Positions 24,201 to 35,193 of a DNA stretch of 64,000 nt are shown one piece after another (the first letter of the stretch is position 1; each line of letters opens with the position of its first letter). The DNA comes from Bolinopsis microptera (lineage: Eukaryota > Ctenophora > Tentaculata > Lobata > Bolinopsidae), in the NCBI RefSeq assembly GCF_026151205.1, contig NC_087079.1, positions 6,482,169 to 6,546,168 of the forward strand, written 5' to 3'. The notes beneath the pieces are model-generated. The model did not search any database and had not been told where the DNA came from. It worked only from the letters and a program-made list of their open reading frames with translations. A program made the translations under genes and the position numbers.

Positions 24201-27200
24201 ATGTTCTTCATATTCATGTGGAGGGTAAAACGGGCTCTAATCGTGGGTTAGCGTTCTTAAATATTGATAAATTGTATTTTTGCGAAGAGTTGTTTAGTTT
24301 GGGATTGGAATATTACCTTTTATCGTCAAACTCTTCACGGTTTATATGTTTTTATTTTATATACAATGTTAGAATTATGTTAAAATTTTAAAATAACAAT
24401 TCACAATCTAAACTCATTCATCCGCAGAATAAACCTACGAGAATTCGCTGATATGTTGGTAATACACGGTTTTTTAAACGCTATAAACTTGGATGGAGGT
24501 GGAAGCGCTACTGTCACTTACAATGACACTGTTATTAACTATCCTTCTGAGCACTGGTTAGTTTCTAATCTTTTATTTAATTATTCATTATTCATTATTC
24601 ATTTCTAGCATATTTCCTTTAATCTCAGAATAAGCAGTCTTTAAAACTAAGCGAGCTACGTCTTTAAAATCATTTTCATGTCCTGGACAACTTTACCTCA
24701 CCTTATGTCAACATTTAACTTATCAAATATCAGTAACAGCGTCACCTGTTAACATAACCCACAATACTAACTCACCTCTTAACACAGTGCAGAAGATGGT
24801 GGAGCGTACAGGTGCCAGCACCTTCTATCCAGCATACTTTGTGTACATTCTGTGTGCGAGTGTGTACATGGCACGTGTGTAAACAACAAGTGCACGTGTG
24901 AGCCAGGTTACCATGGTGACTCTTGTCAGGACACAATGGAATGTGATAGTGACTGTTCTGGTCATGGCAAGTGTACTGCGGGTATGTTTATTATATGCTT
25001 GTAAATTGTAGGTTTTTGGAACATATTTGCTATTAATAAAAAATACTCCAATTCTGAATTGTAACCTTATCTTGCGTTTTTGATCCCAAATCCTTTTATT
25101 TGACTTTCTTAATTGTATAATAACTTAGCTTAACAGTTAACAACCTCTATTTATCAGAAGGTTGTGTCTGTGGAGACGGTTGGGTCGGTAACGCGTGTCA
25201 CGTGCCATGTCCAGCAGGTTACTATGGTAACCAGTGTACAATGTCGTGTGACTGCAGTACACATGGCAAGTGTAACCACGTGACTGGAGAATGTGCTTGT
25301 TTTGCTGGCTGGAGAGGTATGTGTTGTTCAATTATTGTAATGAAGATACAAAATTCAGCGGTTTTCTTCGTCATATCTATTCCTTTTATTTGCGATATCC
25401 TGAAAATTTGATAAATAACCAGAACAATCTAATCAGATCGTCATCCCATAATCCAATATAATCCATATTTCAGGAGTCACATGTGAGACAGTTTGCCCTA
25501 ACAAGACCTGGGGACAGAACTGTAACAACACGTGTATAGATTGCACAGAACACGGCTCATGTGATCCTCAAACAGGTCAGCTGTGAAACATTTCATATCA
25601 CGTGATCTGCGTGAGATTAAATTCAGTGCTTTATTCAGTGCAGATCTCCCGTAAATAGTTCATATGTTTTCATCTAAGATTCTCACATTTTTGATAAAGG
25701 CTTGAAGAGACGTGTAAATGTTATCTCCTCAGGCGAGTGTCTGTGCAGTATAGGTTGGCAAGGTAAAACATGCCAGGTCTACAGAGGAAGTACACATTAC
25801 ATCGGGGGACTCACAACTAGGTAGTTTTTATTTATATAAACACTTTAAAATACACACTATACACATATAAACACTTTTATAAAGTTTTTTAATTATTGCT
25901 TGTCCTGACCTAGGTTTAAAAGTCCTGTTCTAAATATTATTTCATTGAAACTCAAATATAAATTCCCAAATAAGTCGCACACCGACGCAATGCAAATGTT
26001 CAGTTGTGTACCAAAATTGAATGAAAGAACGATTCTAAATTGAGACGTTAACTTTTCAAAATGTAAGCAGGGCATCCATCAGTTTCTACCTTTACCACCA
26101 AACTGCATCAGCACCGTGCTCTGCTTTCTAAGCTTCGTCCTCATTTCAAACGTTTCCCCTTTTCCTCTGGAATCAAACAATTTTCCTCTAGAATCAGCCC
26201 AATTTGCGAATACGAACCTGTCACAAACAGCATTAATCAGCTTATTTCGTTCGGTACCATCCCTGAGACTGGTACCAATCTCCCTTTCTCTCCTCCTCTC
26301 TTCATTCAACCTCCCCCGGAACCAGATGACAAAAGGGAAGAGCAAGGTGAAGAAAGGGAAGAGGAGAGGCTGCGCTCTGCTGTATTCCTTGAGACGTTGA
26401 CTGCGAGCATACTTCCATTCTATGTCACAATTCTCCTTGATCCTATCAAAGGTGCTCCCGAGTATTCCTATCAGCATATTCAGCAGTAGAACACATGATA
26501 GGAGAACGTACAGGATAAGAATGATGTTGATGAAGTCTTTTGTTGCTTTTTCGTGTTCCACTGCCACATTCTGAAGAAATTAATATGAATTGTAAGTGAA
26601 TAATTGATGTTTAATTAGCGAAAAAGCGAAATAAAAAGCGAAATTCGGGTAAAGAAACGAAGATAACCAACCACAACATCAAGAAGGCCAAATGTGGACC
26701 ACATTATATTCCTCATCGTATCAGAGAAGGTCTCAAAAACATCTGGACCTTTAACCTCGCCCTCAGGATGAGCTTTGTTGTAGGGTAGCAGGGAGAAGGT
26801 GTAGTTTTCTGCTCCATCAAACAGTGTTGCCACAGATGTTTTCAGCTCCTTGTTCCACTGATGAATGCTTATCGTCATGGAGTAAATCGCTATGGATGTC
26901 CCGAATATGACTGTTAGCAATATGATACCGAATCTGAGAACATCGATCACCAGGTACTTAAGAGCAATCAACATCATACCAAGTGATTTAGATATTTCCA
27001 ACAGACCCAGGACTCGTAGCGTCAGGATAAATTCCGTGACCGCGTATATGTAGTTAACCATCATGGAGTCCTGATGTGATAGCATCAGGTTCTCTTCCAG
27101 CTGTCTGTAATAGATGTGCCCACCTTCTTTTGAGTTATTGGCGTGTTTCATAAGAAGACTGTCAACTCTGTAGTGGATAAGTCCTTTGAAGATGGCACCC

Positions 27201-29826
27201 ACGCATAGCAGTAGCACGATCGTTATATCTACGATGTTCCAGAAATTCCGGAAGTGCCCTCTCCAACCTTGCTGCACGAGGAAATCAATTTCATTGATAA
27301 TGCGCGCGAGAACGCAGTAATATAGCAGGTAGTCTAAAGTACCAAGATGGTATTTCCCATCTGAAGGAAATAAACAGACGCATACCACTATCGCCAGGAA
27401 AGTCAAATAGTTCAGTGCGTCTGTGATGAAGCACAAGCATGGAGTGAATGTCAACTTTAAGAGTTTTGTGAAATCAGACTTCATGAACTTGATTCTTCTG
27501 GGAAGATCAAACAGGATAAACTTCAAAAAGAGCAAAGGTAGCGTTATCGGGCTTGTGGTGTACTTCAAAGCTATGATGGTTTTACCACGAAGAAGCGTGT
27601 TGTTCAAATCTCCATTCCAGCGTTCATTTATTAGCTGTTGACTAAATGGATGAGACACAAATTGCTTCTTTTTCTGATTGATGGCCATTTTCAGTAAATT
27701 CACTGGATAAGATAAGATTTCTTTAGCTTCCGTCATCTTATCACATTGGTCGAGAAATTCGTACGCAAAAGTATCCGCCTCCTGCATCAGCAGCTCGAAC
27801 TCTATCTCAAACTCATTCCTTACCTTTCTTATCTTCTTAATATCTTTACAGACTTTAAAGGCTGTCTTAATCGGGAACCTGCACTTTAAGTAAACATCGT
27901 CAGTCAACAGGACTGTCAGAGGTTTAACACAATAGCCCGCCTCACTATTCTCCTTCATCTGCTTCTCAGATACATGTCTCAGAGGTAATGTCAACTTCAA
28001 AACAGCATCCTCGAGACTACCTCCCGCTCGGAGAAGAGTGGTTATCGTTTCTCTGTCGTATCTGTTAGCCGCTACGCTTAGCGGGTTCTCCTTATCGTTA
28101 CCTTGATTTGGATTCCCACCATATTTAAGGATTATCTCAACCATCCTACGGTCAACTCTTGCTGCCATGATCAGTGGACTTTCTCTCATTTCATCCTCTT
28201 TGTTAGATATGTTTAGTTTTGAGTAGTGTATCGGTGGACACCCTAGTTTCGGGATGATTTCCACTTTGGTGCCTTTCTCAGCTAAAATCTTCTCTACTTG
28301 GGTGTGATCGCGTGCTTTTATCCTCGCGAACAACTCTTTGTGGTCCGACTCTAGTAATTTCACCCATTTTACTTTTAGTTCCTGTATTTCCTGATCCGTC
28401 AAAGCGCTGGTCTCTGGTTCTGAGTCGTTGTTGCGACGCAACATCTCGTACTCTATCATCAGTCTACTGTCTAGATTCATTCTTTGCTTGACTTGATAAT
28501 GTGTTAAACAATCGGACTGCTTCAAACTTAAAGTTGCATCAAATAAAAAGAAAAGATTTCCCACATAATAAAATCAACATTATACATGTGATTCATTATC
28601 CCTTAAACGGTACACTAGTTTAGTAACGGTATTTGATTACTCAATTGTCTGCCAGTATACAGTACGTGATATCATACAGTTGGCCACGATTTGCGATTTA
28701 ATTCTCAATCTCTTGATCATTCTTAATTGTCTTGTTCAAAAGAGTTGGGATAATACAGAATGCTGGAATCATAATAGATTATAGTCAGCAACGTACATTA
28801 AAACACGCCCTTAGGAGAGCTGCTACCTGTTTTTAGGTGTTCAAATCAATATCCTCTATTTTAATACAATACTATTTGAATTATGTGCCACATCCTATTC
28901 TGCCATCAAATTTCTTCAATTAAAACGGATTTTGCTGTTAGTAAAACTTGTGCAATTACAGTGTACATAAAACAATAGTTTAACCGTGTGATTTATTATA
29001 GGCGACGATATTTTCCAATCAAAAACCAGTTATCAGATCACGTAACTTTTCCCAAAGTCTTTGACAAAGAAAAGGTTAACTGTATTTTGTAATTTTGTTT
29101 TATTAAGTTTCAACATTACAGGGAGCTAGGAATTCTGGCAGTTCTGATCGGCTTGGTCGCTCTGTGTCTGATAAGTATCAGTTTCAACGTCTATTACTGC
29201 TTGAAAGCACGAGCAAAACAGAACAACAAATCAGTAAGTTGTAAAATAGTTCACTCTATTTAATCATATTTAGTATTTTGTATTCACGGAGAGGCTTGTA
29301 GCGCCATTTTAATCAGTTAATAAGTTAATTATTTAATCACTTCTAGGGGCGGGGCAGTTCGTCACGTGGTGTGCGGTCTCCAAAGTTACCAGCAGCGGAC
29401 ATAACCGCGCAGGAGCACGTGCAAAGACAAATACCGATCTACAGAGAAATACAGAATATCAACAAGAACAAGGTATTCTGGTTAACTTGACGTACACCTT
29501 TATATCTTATTTCATCTTATTTTGCGCTCTGTTAAGTCTGTTTGGGTGCTACAGTGAAGCTCAATGCTCATTTGTGTTATTTAACTTTAACTAGGTTTAA
29601 CTAGGCATGGCAGTATAGAGTAGATAATCAGTTTTACCTCCAAGCAAGTTTATCATCCTGAACTCACCTTTTTCAGAGCGACAGTGCGTTCCGAATGGAG
29701 ATCAGAGGAAAAAAAGAGGAAGTGACGTCACAAAGCAGAGATGTCCTGGAGATGATAGAGAAGATACAGTTCGAGGAGGACTCTGGATCGGAGGCAGATG
29801 ACACGGCACTTCTCTTAAAACATTGA
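18220..29826 (+). CDS. NAGPA: N-acetylglucosamine-1-phosphodiester alpha-N-acetylglucosaminidase-like (uncovering enzyme)
   Basis: Thirteen exons: 18220-18384, 22509-22662, 22860-23012, 23735-23874, 24083-24246, 24428-24556, 24788-24981, 25158-25316, 25474-25575, 25733-25820, 29122-29233, 29347-29472 and 29677-29826. They sum to 1836 bases, 611 residues in one frame. In order: signal peptide (WLLLLTLLPP), phosphodiester glycosidase domain (NGGFFNTTTGNCLGN, GYL, VNSARTA-type STNSARTAVGHD, AINLDGGGSATV), EGF-like repeats (CVHGTCVNNKCTCEPGYHG and others), one transmembrane helix (ILAVLIGLVALCLISIS) and a cytoplasmic tail ending DDTALLLKH. The enzyme removes GlcNAc from GlcNAc-phospho-mannose on lysosomal enzymes in the trans-Golgi. 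The exon 1-2 join is the least certain, and introns 1 and 10 contain other genes. The tail has an acidic dileucine-type signal. Confidence 0.88.
18766..19155 (-). CDS. Small secreted LDLa-like cysteine-rich protein, copy 1
   Basis: A single-exon frame of 129 residues starting MKFLLLLMLVAMIRLGV, a clear signal peptide. An acidic stretch (DETEEEENDGD) follows, then a cysteine cluster resembling an LDL-receptor class A module: IPCKDGSRTLYETDWCDGYC, then DCNSCEDEAEC with the acidic calcium-site pattern. The C-terminal part (SVEWGDMAAKLNAKLPGGK) is shared with copy 2; the last 35 residues diverge and end in Cys. It is antisense within intron 1 of NAGPA. A TATA-like CTATATAA lies 83-90 bp upstream (19238-19245, minus). 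The function is unknown; an extracellular binding or defence-type role would be a guess. Confidence 0.8.
   Translation of the reverse strand: MKFLLLLMLVAMIRLGVTQADETEEEENDGDAGDDRIPCKDGSRTLYETDWCDGYCDCNSCEDEAECDGGIGITSVEWGDMAAKLNAKLPGGKFGFQTKDLPMVVSYVIGPILYYVPRAFDCIIHFGNC
19156..19365 (-). promoter_or_regulatory. Promoter region of LDLa-like gene copy 1
   Basis: The TATA-like element reads CTATATAA on the minus strand (19238-19245). About 200 bp (TATGGGATTGTCTGGGTCAT through GTACATGTGGTGC) is nearly identical to the region upstream of copy 2 (21668-21870), so the promoter was duplicated with the gene. Confidence 0.55.
20160..20850. mobile_element. Poly-G-ended TIR element (0.69 kb)
   Basis: The ends are a G run followed by CAACCATATTAAAGTATATT and the reverse complement followed by a C run. 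AATCCG flanks both sides (20154-20159 and 20851-20856). Subterminal ATCCCCGGGTCAAAATCGG is also inverted. The interior is non-coding; it contains GCCCACATTTGGGCATAC, a sequence style shared with the element at 15256-16373. It lies in NAGPA intron 1, between the two LDLa-like genes. Confidence 0.75.
21302..21667 (-). CDS. Small secreted LDLa-like cysteine-rich protein, copy 2
   Basis: A 121-residue single-exon frame starting MKVVLLLMLVAMMRLGV (signal peptide). An acidic linker (GGEGEEEGEED) is followed by the same cysteine cluster as copy 1 (WCDGYCDCNSCEDEAECDGG) and SVEWGDMAAKLNAKLPGGK. The C-terminus is different and shorter (ICILHQYC). On the minus strand a TATA-like CTATATAG lies at about 21743-21752, and an AATAAA signal follows the stop by roughly 35 bp. 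It is the tandem paralogue of the gene at 18766-19155, 2.5 kb away, in the same NAGPA intron. Conservation of the cysteines with free variation of the acidic linker argues that both are real genes. Confidence 0.8.
   Translation of the reverse strand: MKVVLLLMLVAMMRLGVTQEGGEGEEEGEEDAAGDRIPCKDGSTTVSERDWCDGYCDCNSCEDEAECDGGSGITSVEWGDMAAKLNAKLPGGKVAVMTHHLPWEIAYFVQRAWICILHQYC
21668..21870 (-). promoter_or_regulatory. Promoter region of LDLa-like gene copy 2
   Basis: Nearly identical to the region upstream of copy 1, with an ACTATATAGT TATA-like element (21743-21752). The duplication continues beyond it, in weaker form, to about 22490, next to the acceptor of NAGPA exon 2. Confidence 0.5.
26079..28480 (-). 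CDS. TRPC-type cation channel
   Basis: Two exons: 28480-26672 (603 codons) and 26570-26079 (163 residues plus stop), joined in phase 0 across a 101-bp intron with GTTGGT/TTCTTCAG ends; about 766 residues in total. The start is the first ATG in frame (MNLDSRLMIEYEMLRR). Ankyrin repeats lie at about residues 75-190 (SPLIMAARVDRRMVEIILKY). The TRPC-specific region includes FVSHPFSQQLINERWNG. Six membrane segments span roughly residues 340-630, with a pore region FSDTMRNIMWSTFGLLDVV. The TRP box follows as EWKYAR, close to the EWKFAR hallmark of TRPC channels. The family mediates receptor-operated, phospholipase-C-linked calcium entry at the plasma membrane. The C-terminus is basic; a GTAAAG just before the stop could be a donor to another exon. 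The whole gene lies antisense in NAGPA intron 10. Confidence 0.87.
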
Positions 29827-29965
29827 GCTGAATGCTGAAACAGATGACACGGCACTTCTCTTAAAACATTGAGTTGAATGCTGAAACAGATGACACGGCA
29901 CTTCTCTTAAAACATTGAGCTGAATGCTGATGCAGATGACACGGCACTCCTCTTGAAACTTTGAG
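29797..29965 (+). repeat. 46-bp tandem repeat copying the NAGPA stop-codon region
   Basis: Four units of AGATGACACGGCACTTCTCT followed by TAAAACATTGAGCTGAATGC. The first unit is the end of the NAGPA coding sequence (DDTALLLKH-stop); the next three lie in the 3' UTR. The last unit is more diverged (CTCCTCTTGAAACTTTGA). Confidence 0.85.
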
Positions 29966-30459
29966 CAGGAACACCGTGCCAGAACTCCCCTTACTTACCA
30001 CAGAGACAAGAATCAGTCCTTTAAAGAAATTTAATTACGGTTCATGGCTCCTTTTTATTCAGCTGTGAAGTTTACTCTCTTCTCTTTGGTTAGAATTAGT
30101 TCCTGCCCTTTCTATGAGATCTAAATGTATATTCGTAAAAAATGGAGACTGTTGATTTTTTTTGCGGTGATAGCCACATATAGTGTTCGATTTTCACCAC
30201 TGGGTAGCGAGCATGTTTCGCGGTATTTGTTCCAGGAGTACAAGAATGATTTCAAACCTTGTTGACGAGGCATGCATTTTTTTGTATACGAAATCTGAAA
30301 ATCAGTTTTTCGTTATGTTTTAAATTGTGATAAGTTTGTTTATGATTTAAGTAAATGCAGAGTATTTATTTTGACATAACTTTTAATTTACGTTCAACCG
30401 GAGTTTTAAGATCAGAAATAGATTAAATAAATTTTGTTGCATTTATCTGTAATCATGAA
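29966..30459. other. NAGPA 3' flank
   Basis: AT-rich, non-coding. AATAAA-type motifs occur near 30426. The 8-bp ATCATGAA at 30452-30459 is the left target duplication of the hAT-like element that follows. Confidence 0.45.
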
Positions 30460-31224
30460 CAGGGTTGCCGGGGGACCTTAAAAACCTTTAAAAACCTTAA
30501 AAACCTTAAAAACGGCAATTTTGGGCAAAAAACCTTAAAAAAGACGTGAAAAACGGGCAAATTTTCGGGTTCCATACCTAAATTATACCTAGCTTGATGT
30601 AGATCTAAATGGATTTTCCGGATTAGTAAAATTTTCTGAAATTATACCTAGCTTGATGTAGATCTGATAAGATTTTCTGAAATTATACCTAGCTCGGTGT
30701 AGACCTGATAAGATTTTCTGAAATTATACCTAGCTCGATGTAGATCTAATTGGGTTTTTCTGAAATTATACCTAGCTTGTTGTAGATCTAATTGCGTTTT
30801 TCTGAAATTATACCTAGCTTGTTGTAGATCTAATTGGGTTTTTCTGAAATTATACCTAGCTTGTTGTAGATCTAATTGGGTTTTTCTGAAATTATACCTA
30901 GCTTGTTGTAGATCTAATTGGGTTTTTCTGAAATTATACCTAGCTTGTTGTAGATCTAATTGGGTTTTTCTGAAATTATACCTAGCTTGTTGTAGATCTA
31001 ATTGGGTTTTTCTGAAATTATACCTAGCTTGTTGTAGATCTAATTGGGGTTTTCTGAAATTATACCTTCCCCCTTTAGATATGTCATATGATTGCAATTT
31101 CTGTAGCGGAAAACCTTAAAAAACCTTAAATTTAACTGTTTTGGACCTTAAAAATGGGTCAAAAGGGGCCTTAAAAGACGTGAAAAAACCTTAAAAATGA
31201 CTCTCAAAAATGCTGGCAACCCTG
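30460..31224. mobile_element. hAT-like MITE containing a 42-bp minisatellite
   Basis: The terminal inverted repeats are CAGGGTTGCC (30460) and GGCAACCCTG (ending 31224). ATCATGAA duplicates flank it (30452-30459 and 31225-31232), an 8-bp duplication as expected of hAT transposons. Subterminal AACCTTAAAA repeats occur on both sides. The core (about 30640-31070) is a tandem array of a 42-bp unit, TTTCTGAAATTATACCTAGC then TTGTTGTAGATCTAATTGGG, in about ten copies. No transposase is encoded. Since 42 is divisible by three, the repeat gives a long minus-strand open frame of a 14-residue repeat, which I do not regard as a gene. Confidence 0.85.
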
Positions 31225-31621
31225 ATCATGAATTGGTTACGTGAAATATTTAACATTTTAAATAACAATTCGATCGTCATTTTCTGACAGTTGACAAAAT
31301 GTAATTTTAAAAACATCGACGTTTCATAAACAATTAATTGCAAATTATTTTATTCATTCTTTATCCGAAATTTCCGTTCTGTGCAGAATCATAATATTAT
31401 TTGTTGTTTTCAATTAGATAGCTGTTTTTTTTTGCTATTTCAAATTAGAAGCTGTACGCGTTTATGTAAAACCGTTTTGTTCGGCTGCAAAACCATAAAA
31501 TCTAAAGTAACGTGATGATTTGTGGGTGAGCGAAATAATATGACTATGAGCCCGATGATTTGAAAGGGAAGGGGTTCGGCCCGAAACGTCGCTGGTAGAT
31601 TAACCTCTTAAATGTTACTGT
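31225..31621. other. Intergenic DNA, no gene seen
   Basis: AT-rich, no coding frame or repeat structure recognised beyond the right target duplication of the preceding hAT-like element. Confidence 0.4.
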
Positions 31622-31768
31622 AACCAAGATGTAATTAGATCGAACGCAGAAATTAGATCGAACGCCGGCGCGAGATATATTCATAAATACATTGAAAGCC
31701 GCGCCGGCGTTCGATCTAATTCCTGCGTTCGATCTAATTTCTGCGTTCGATCTAATTACATCTTGGTT
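31622..31768. repeat. Foldback palindrome with GATCTAATT units
   Basis: The arms start AACCAAGATGTAATTAGATC and end with its reverse complement. Each arm contains repeats of TTAGATCGAACGC, and the centre holds GCCGGCGC. Probably a small foldback MITE; I cannot define a target duplication. Confidence 0.7.
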
Positions 31769-33777
31769 ATTACCTGGGGACCTCTTGTATCACGTTGCGA
31801 CCCCCGCGGTCGTTTCACTACGGTCGTTTCACTATGGCCCTGACGATACAGGGGGAGCCGTGCGCGGCGGGTCATACAACGTATGACAAGGGACCTCAGG
31901 CCATTATATTTATGTTCATAATCATAAATTATAAATTATACGCGCAAAAGTTGTCACTGTTGGCATGGTTTGGGCGAGAGAATTAGTAAAAGCCAAAAGC
32001 GTGAGTGACTGAAGAGACACTAATAAATGTTGACTAAAATTTTGATTGACGATGCCAAACATGATAATGCGTTGATACATGTTTCGGCGCGAAAAGTGGC
32101 ATGCAACGTATGTCAACAATATTATATACAAAATAATATACAAAACTGATGCACTACTGGGTCGCGCGCGCATCAAATAATGCTTTATTTGATGCTTTAT
32201 TAATGCATTATTTGATGCTTTATTAATGCATTATTTGATGCGCGCGCGACCCAGTAGTGCATCGCGCTACAATTATTTTTTATTTTTATTTATAAAAATA
32301 GCGTAAACTTGACTACTTGTTTAATTTTCGCAAAGTGCCGCACACGGCTTAGCACTTAGGGGGGACAATAGCTTGCGAAAGGCGGCGCCTTCGGTCTCCC
32401 CGCTCCGATCCACGCTGTTACAACGACTGGATTGGTTATATTGTATCCTCATAGAAGGTTTCACAATCAGATGGGCAGCTGAGCTGGTGATGAGCATAGT
32501 CTAGTTGATATTAATTTGAATGACCGTCTGCAAATGCAAAATGATACCGAGAATGAAGTTGGTCGCTCGCTTCTCCCGGTATCATTTTGCATTTGCAGAT
32601 GGTATATTAATATATAAACAATTTATGATATCAGATATGGCACCAATGACTTAAATCAACTGAAAGTGAAGCCTTTTCCTGGAGCCTTCTATATTATTAT
32701 TCTACAAATTTTCGATACTGATTCAAGCCGCATCAGATCAAGGCTACATGACGCTAGGTCAGGTTTGTCAAATTATTATAGACATGATCATCTTTGTTCA
32801 CAACCACATAAAAACTCGAGTGCATTAAGTTTATTTGTATGCAGATCGGCGAGATGCGAAGGATTGACATCGTGAATCAATGTTAACAGGTGATACTCGT
32901 AAAATGTTTGTTTGAACTCGCATTTTGGTAGGTTATAAAGCTATAAGTTTTTGTTTTAATTTTATTATATTATATTTTGGGTTTAAGGCTGATACTCGTA
33001 AATATTCGAGAGATTGTAACAATACAGGGCGGCTACAACCTGGAAAGGATGCCAAATTGTCATGTTTGCTCTAACTAGAGCCCTCTCGCTTGCAGTAGCG
33101 CGCGACCGCCGAAGGCGGCAAAGAGTATATTCTACTTGTGAAACAAGCGCATCACGCAGTACGCGTTTACACATGGCTATGTACTGAACCAAATTGTAAA
33201 TGTTTAAAGTGCATAAATGGCCTGCTATAACAATAATTTCGCCGCGGTTAAACCACGCACGATTAATTTTCACTACGACAAACTTGTATTTTGTACCATT
33301 AATTCTTTCGAGTGAAAAGTGTGACTGGAAAAAAGTGCAACATATTTATATATTATGTTTTTAATAAATGAGTGAGATTCGCGCATGGTAAAAATAAACA
33401 ATTTATTTGACCAATCTAGCGCCGCGCGCATCAACAACAAATGAATCAAGAAAATTGCGGAAAATAACTTTGCGAAGGAAGAACGTCACTGTCATGTAAT
33501 TAATTCACATATGTGATATGGCTAGCGTCGCGCGCACCATAACAGACGCTTCCAATACACATAATTATAGGGGAGTGGTCTATATTGCCAAGGAGCAGAC
33601 TTTTGTCATCATCGTAGGACCGTCGGGCCACCTCATATATCCAAACCCGAATACTTATTCCCTACGATCTTTTTGCCTTTGGCAAGAGTGGGGAAAAACT
33701 AAAATTTTGTAACTGTACACTTCAATACGTATAAAAAATTATTTAGGACCGTTCTCTGTTTAGCTTTATCTTTAGAA
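31769..33777. other. Repeat-rich intergenic DNA without a clear gene
   Basis: Contains a palindrome at about 32148-32265 (GCACTACTGGGTCGCGCGCG with inverted copy, TTTGATGCTTTATTAATGCA core) and a hairpin at about 32528-32602 (CTGCAAATGCAAAATGATAC arms). A segment at 32075-32110 (TGATACATGTTTCGGC, GGCATGCAACGTATGTCAAC) recurs near 54560-54605. No coding sequence recognised. Confidence 0.45.
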
Positions 33778-34362
33778 TTGTACCACACGTTATTTGAGTC
33801 ACACCTAAGATTTGGAATATCGGTATGGGGTGGGTCGAGTAACATTATGCTTCAACCTATCTTCATCACTCAGAAAAAATGTATCAGAATACTATTTGGT
33901 GACCTTGAAGCATATCTAGATAAATTTAGAACATGTGCCAGAACACGTTGTATAGATGAACAAATCCTAGGAAGGGAATTCTTTGAAAAAGAGCATACAA
34001 AGCCGTTGTTTAACAAGAACGGCCTTCTTACCGTCCACAACCTGTACAAATACACATGTCTATTAGAACTTTTCAAAATTGTCAGATTAAGATCTCCAAT
34101 CTCACTCCTATCTTTACTCCACAGATCACCATCACAAAGACGTTCAGACCAGTTCATCACCCCGAACCCATCCTCCTCTTTCATTTATCAATCAACAAAA
34201 ATGTGGAACGACTGTCGAAAAATTGACAGTTTGATAAGCTTTACTAAGTCAACGAACTTAGTTAAAGTAACACTGAAAAGTGAGCTACTCAAGATACAGT
34301 CCAGGTACGAAGAATTAGAATGGACAGAATTAAACTTCGATAAGAATGAGCTTGTATTTTAA
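33778..34362 (+). pseudogene. LINE reverse-transcriptase C-terminal fragment
   Basis: A 195-codon frame with YHTLFESHLRFGISVWGGSS, typical of the region downstream of the catalytic core in non-LTR reverse transcriptases, then QKKCIRILFG and a C-terminal helix-rich part. The catalytic YADD region and endonuclease are absent, so this is a 5'-truncated insertion. The frame reaches a stop at 34362, followed by a short T-rich tract. Confidence 0.7.
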
Positions 34363-35193
34363 ATCAGAGTCCTTTGACTTTATTTTTTTTTTTGAAATTG
34401 AAGAATCGTCTGGCCATAACTCATTACGTTCACATTATAGATTCACATTCACTTTCATTTTCACTATCACGCACAGTACAGGGTCATACCTCAATACCAA
34501 ATTATTATAGGGCACAAGAACGAATTTGTTTACAATTATCAAAATTTGTTGAGCCCAGCAGCTTACTTCCTTTCCTCTCTTCCCCCGTCGTCTGGAGTGT
34601 GTGATTTTTGTTGATATCCGAGCTCTTATTTTTATCTTTTGGTTAACTTTCTGTGATTGGACTCGGTATTTTCGTCCCGGCCGAGTGGGACGATGCTTGC
34701 TCGCCAGTTAAGCTATACTGTAGATGACACTAATTTCTACAAACCACAAAATATTAAATATAAAATGTGTCCAGTATGGCGTAAATGCATAATTTGATAA
34801 TTTCTCGACGCCGTCGTCGGGGTGAGAGTTATCTGAACCAACTGCATGCCCCTACGATTGCGTCACCACTGGTGAGCAAGCATTTGTTTGTTGTTTAGTT
34901 GTGTTGAAAGGGAACATTACTCATATAGAATATTCAAACAATATACACATAATATAGCAATGGCCAATTGGCTGACTATAAGGTCATGGCCTGAACAAAC
35001 AATTTAAAAAAAAAATAGTTAAGTGATGCTAAAGCAGCTCAGAGCACAAATGTGTAATAAGTTAATAGATAAAAATACTGATTCAATGATTAAAAATTTA
35101 GCTGTGAGTGTCAATAAATTACTGTGTCATAAAAAAAGGAACGATGTACACGTTATCTGAGATACCAATATTTCAATATCAAAAGGATAGTGT
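34363..35193. other. Intergenic DNA, no gene seen
   Basis: AT-rich with no recognised coding sequence. A GTCCCGGCCGAGTGGGACG-type imperfect inverted repeat lies near 34675-34695. Confidence 0.4.

Noticed and set aside
24101-24391. A separate gene starting at MTMECDDLQTTGD
   Set aside because: This is NAGPA exon 5 read through its donor; the splice model fits the family better.
30648-31097. Minus-strand protein made of 14-residue RYNFRKTQLDLQQA repeats
   Set aside because: The 42-bp repeat is in a MITE; openness follows from a unit length divisible by three.
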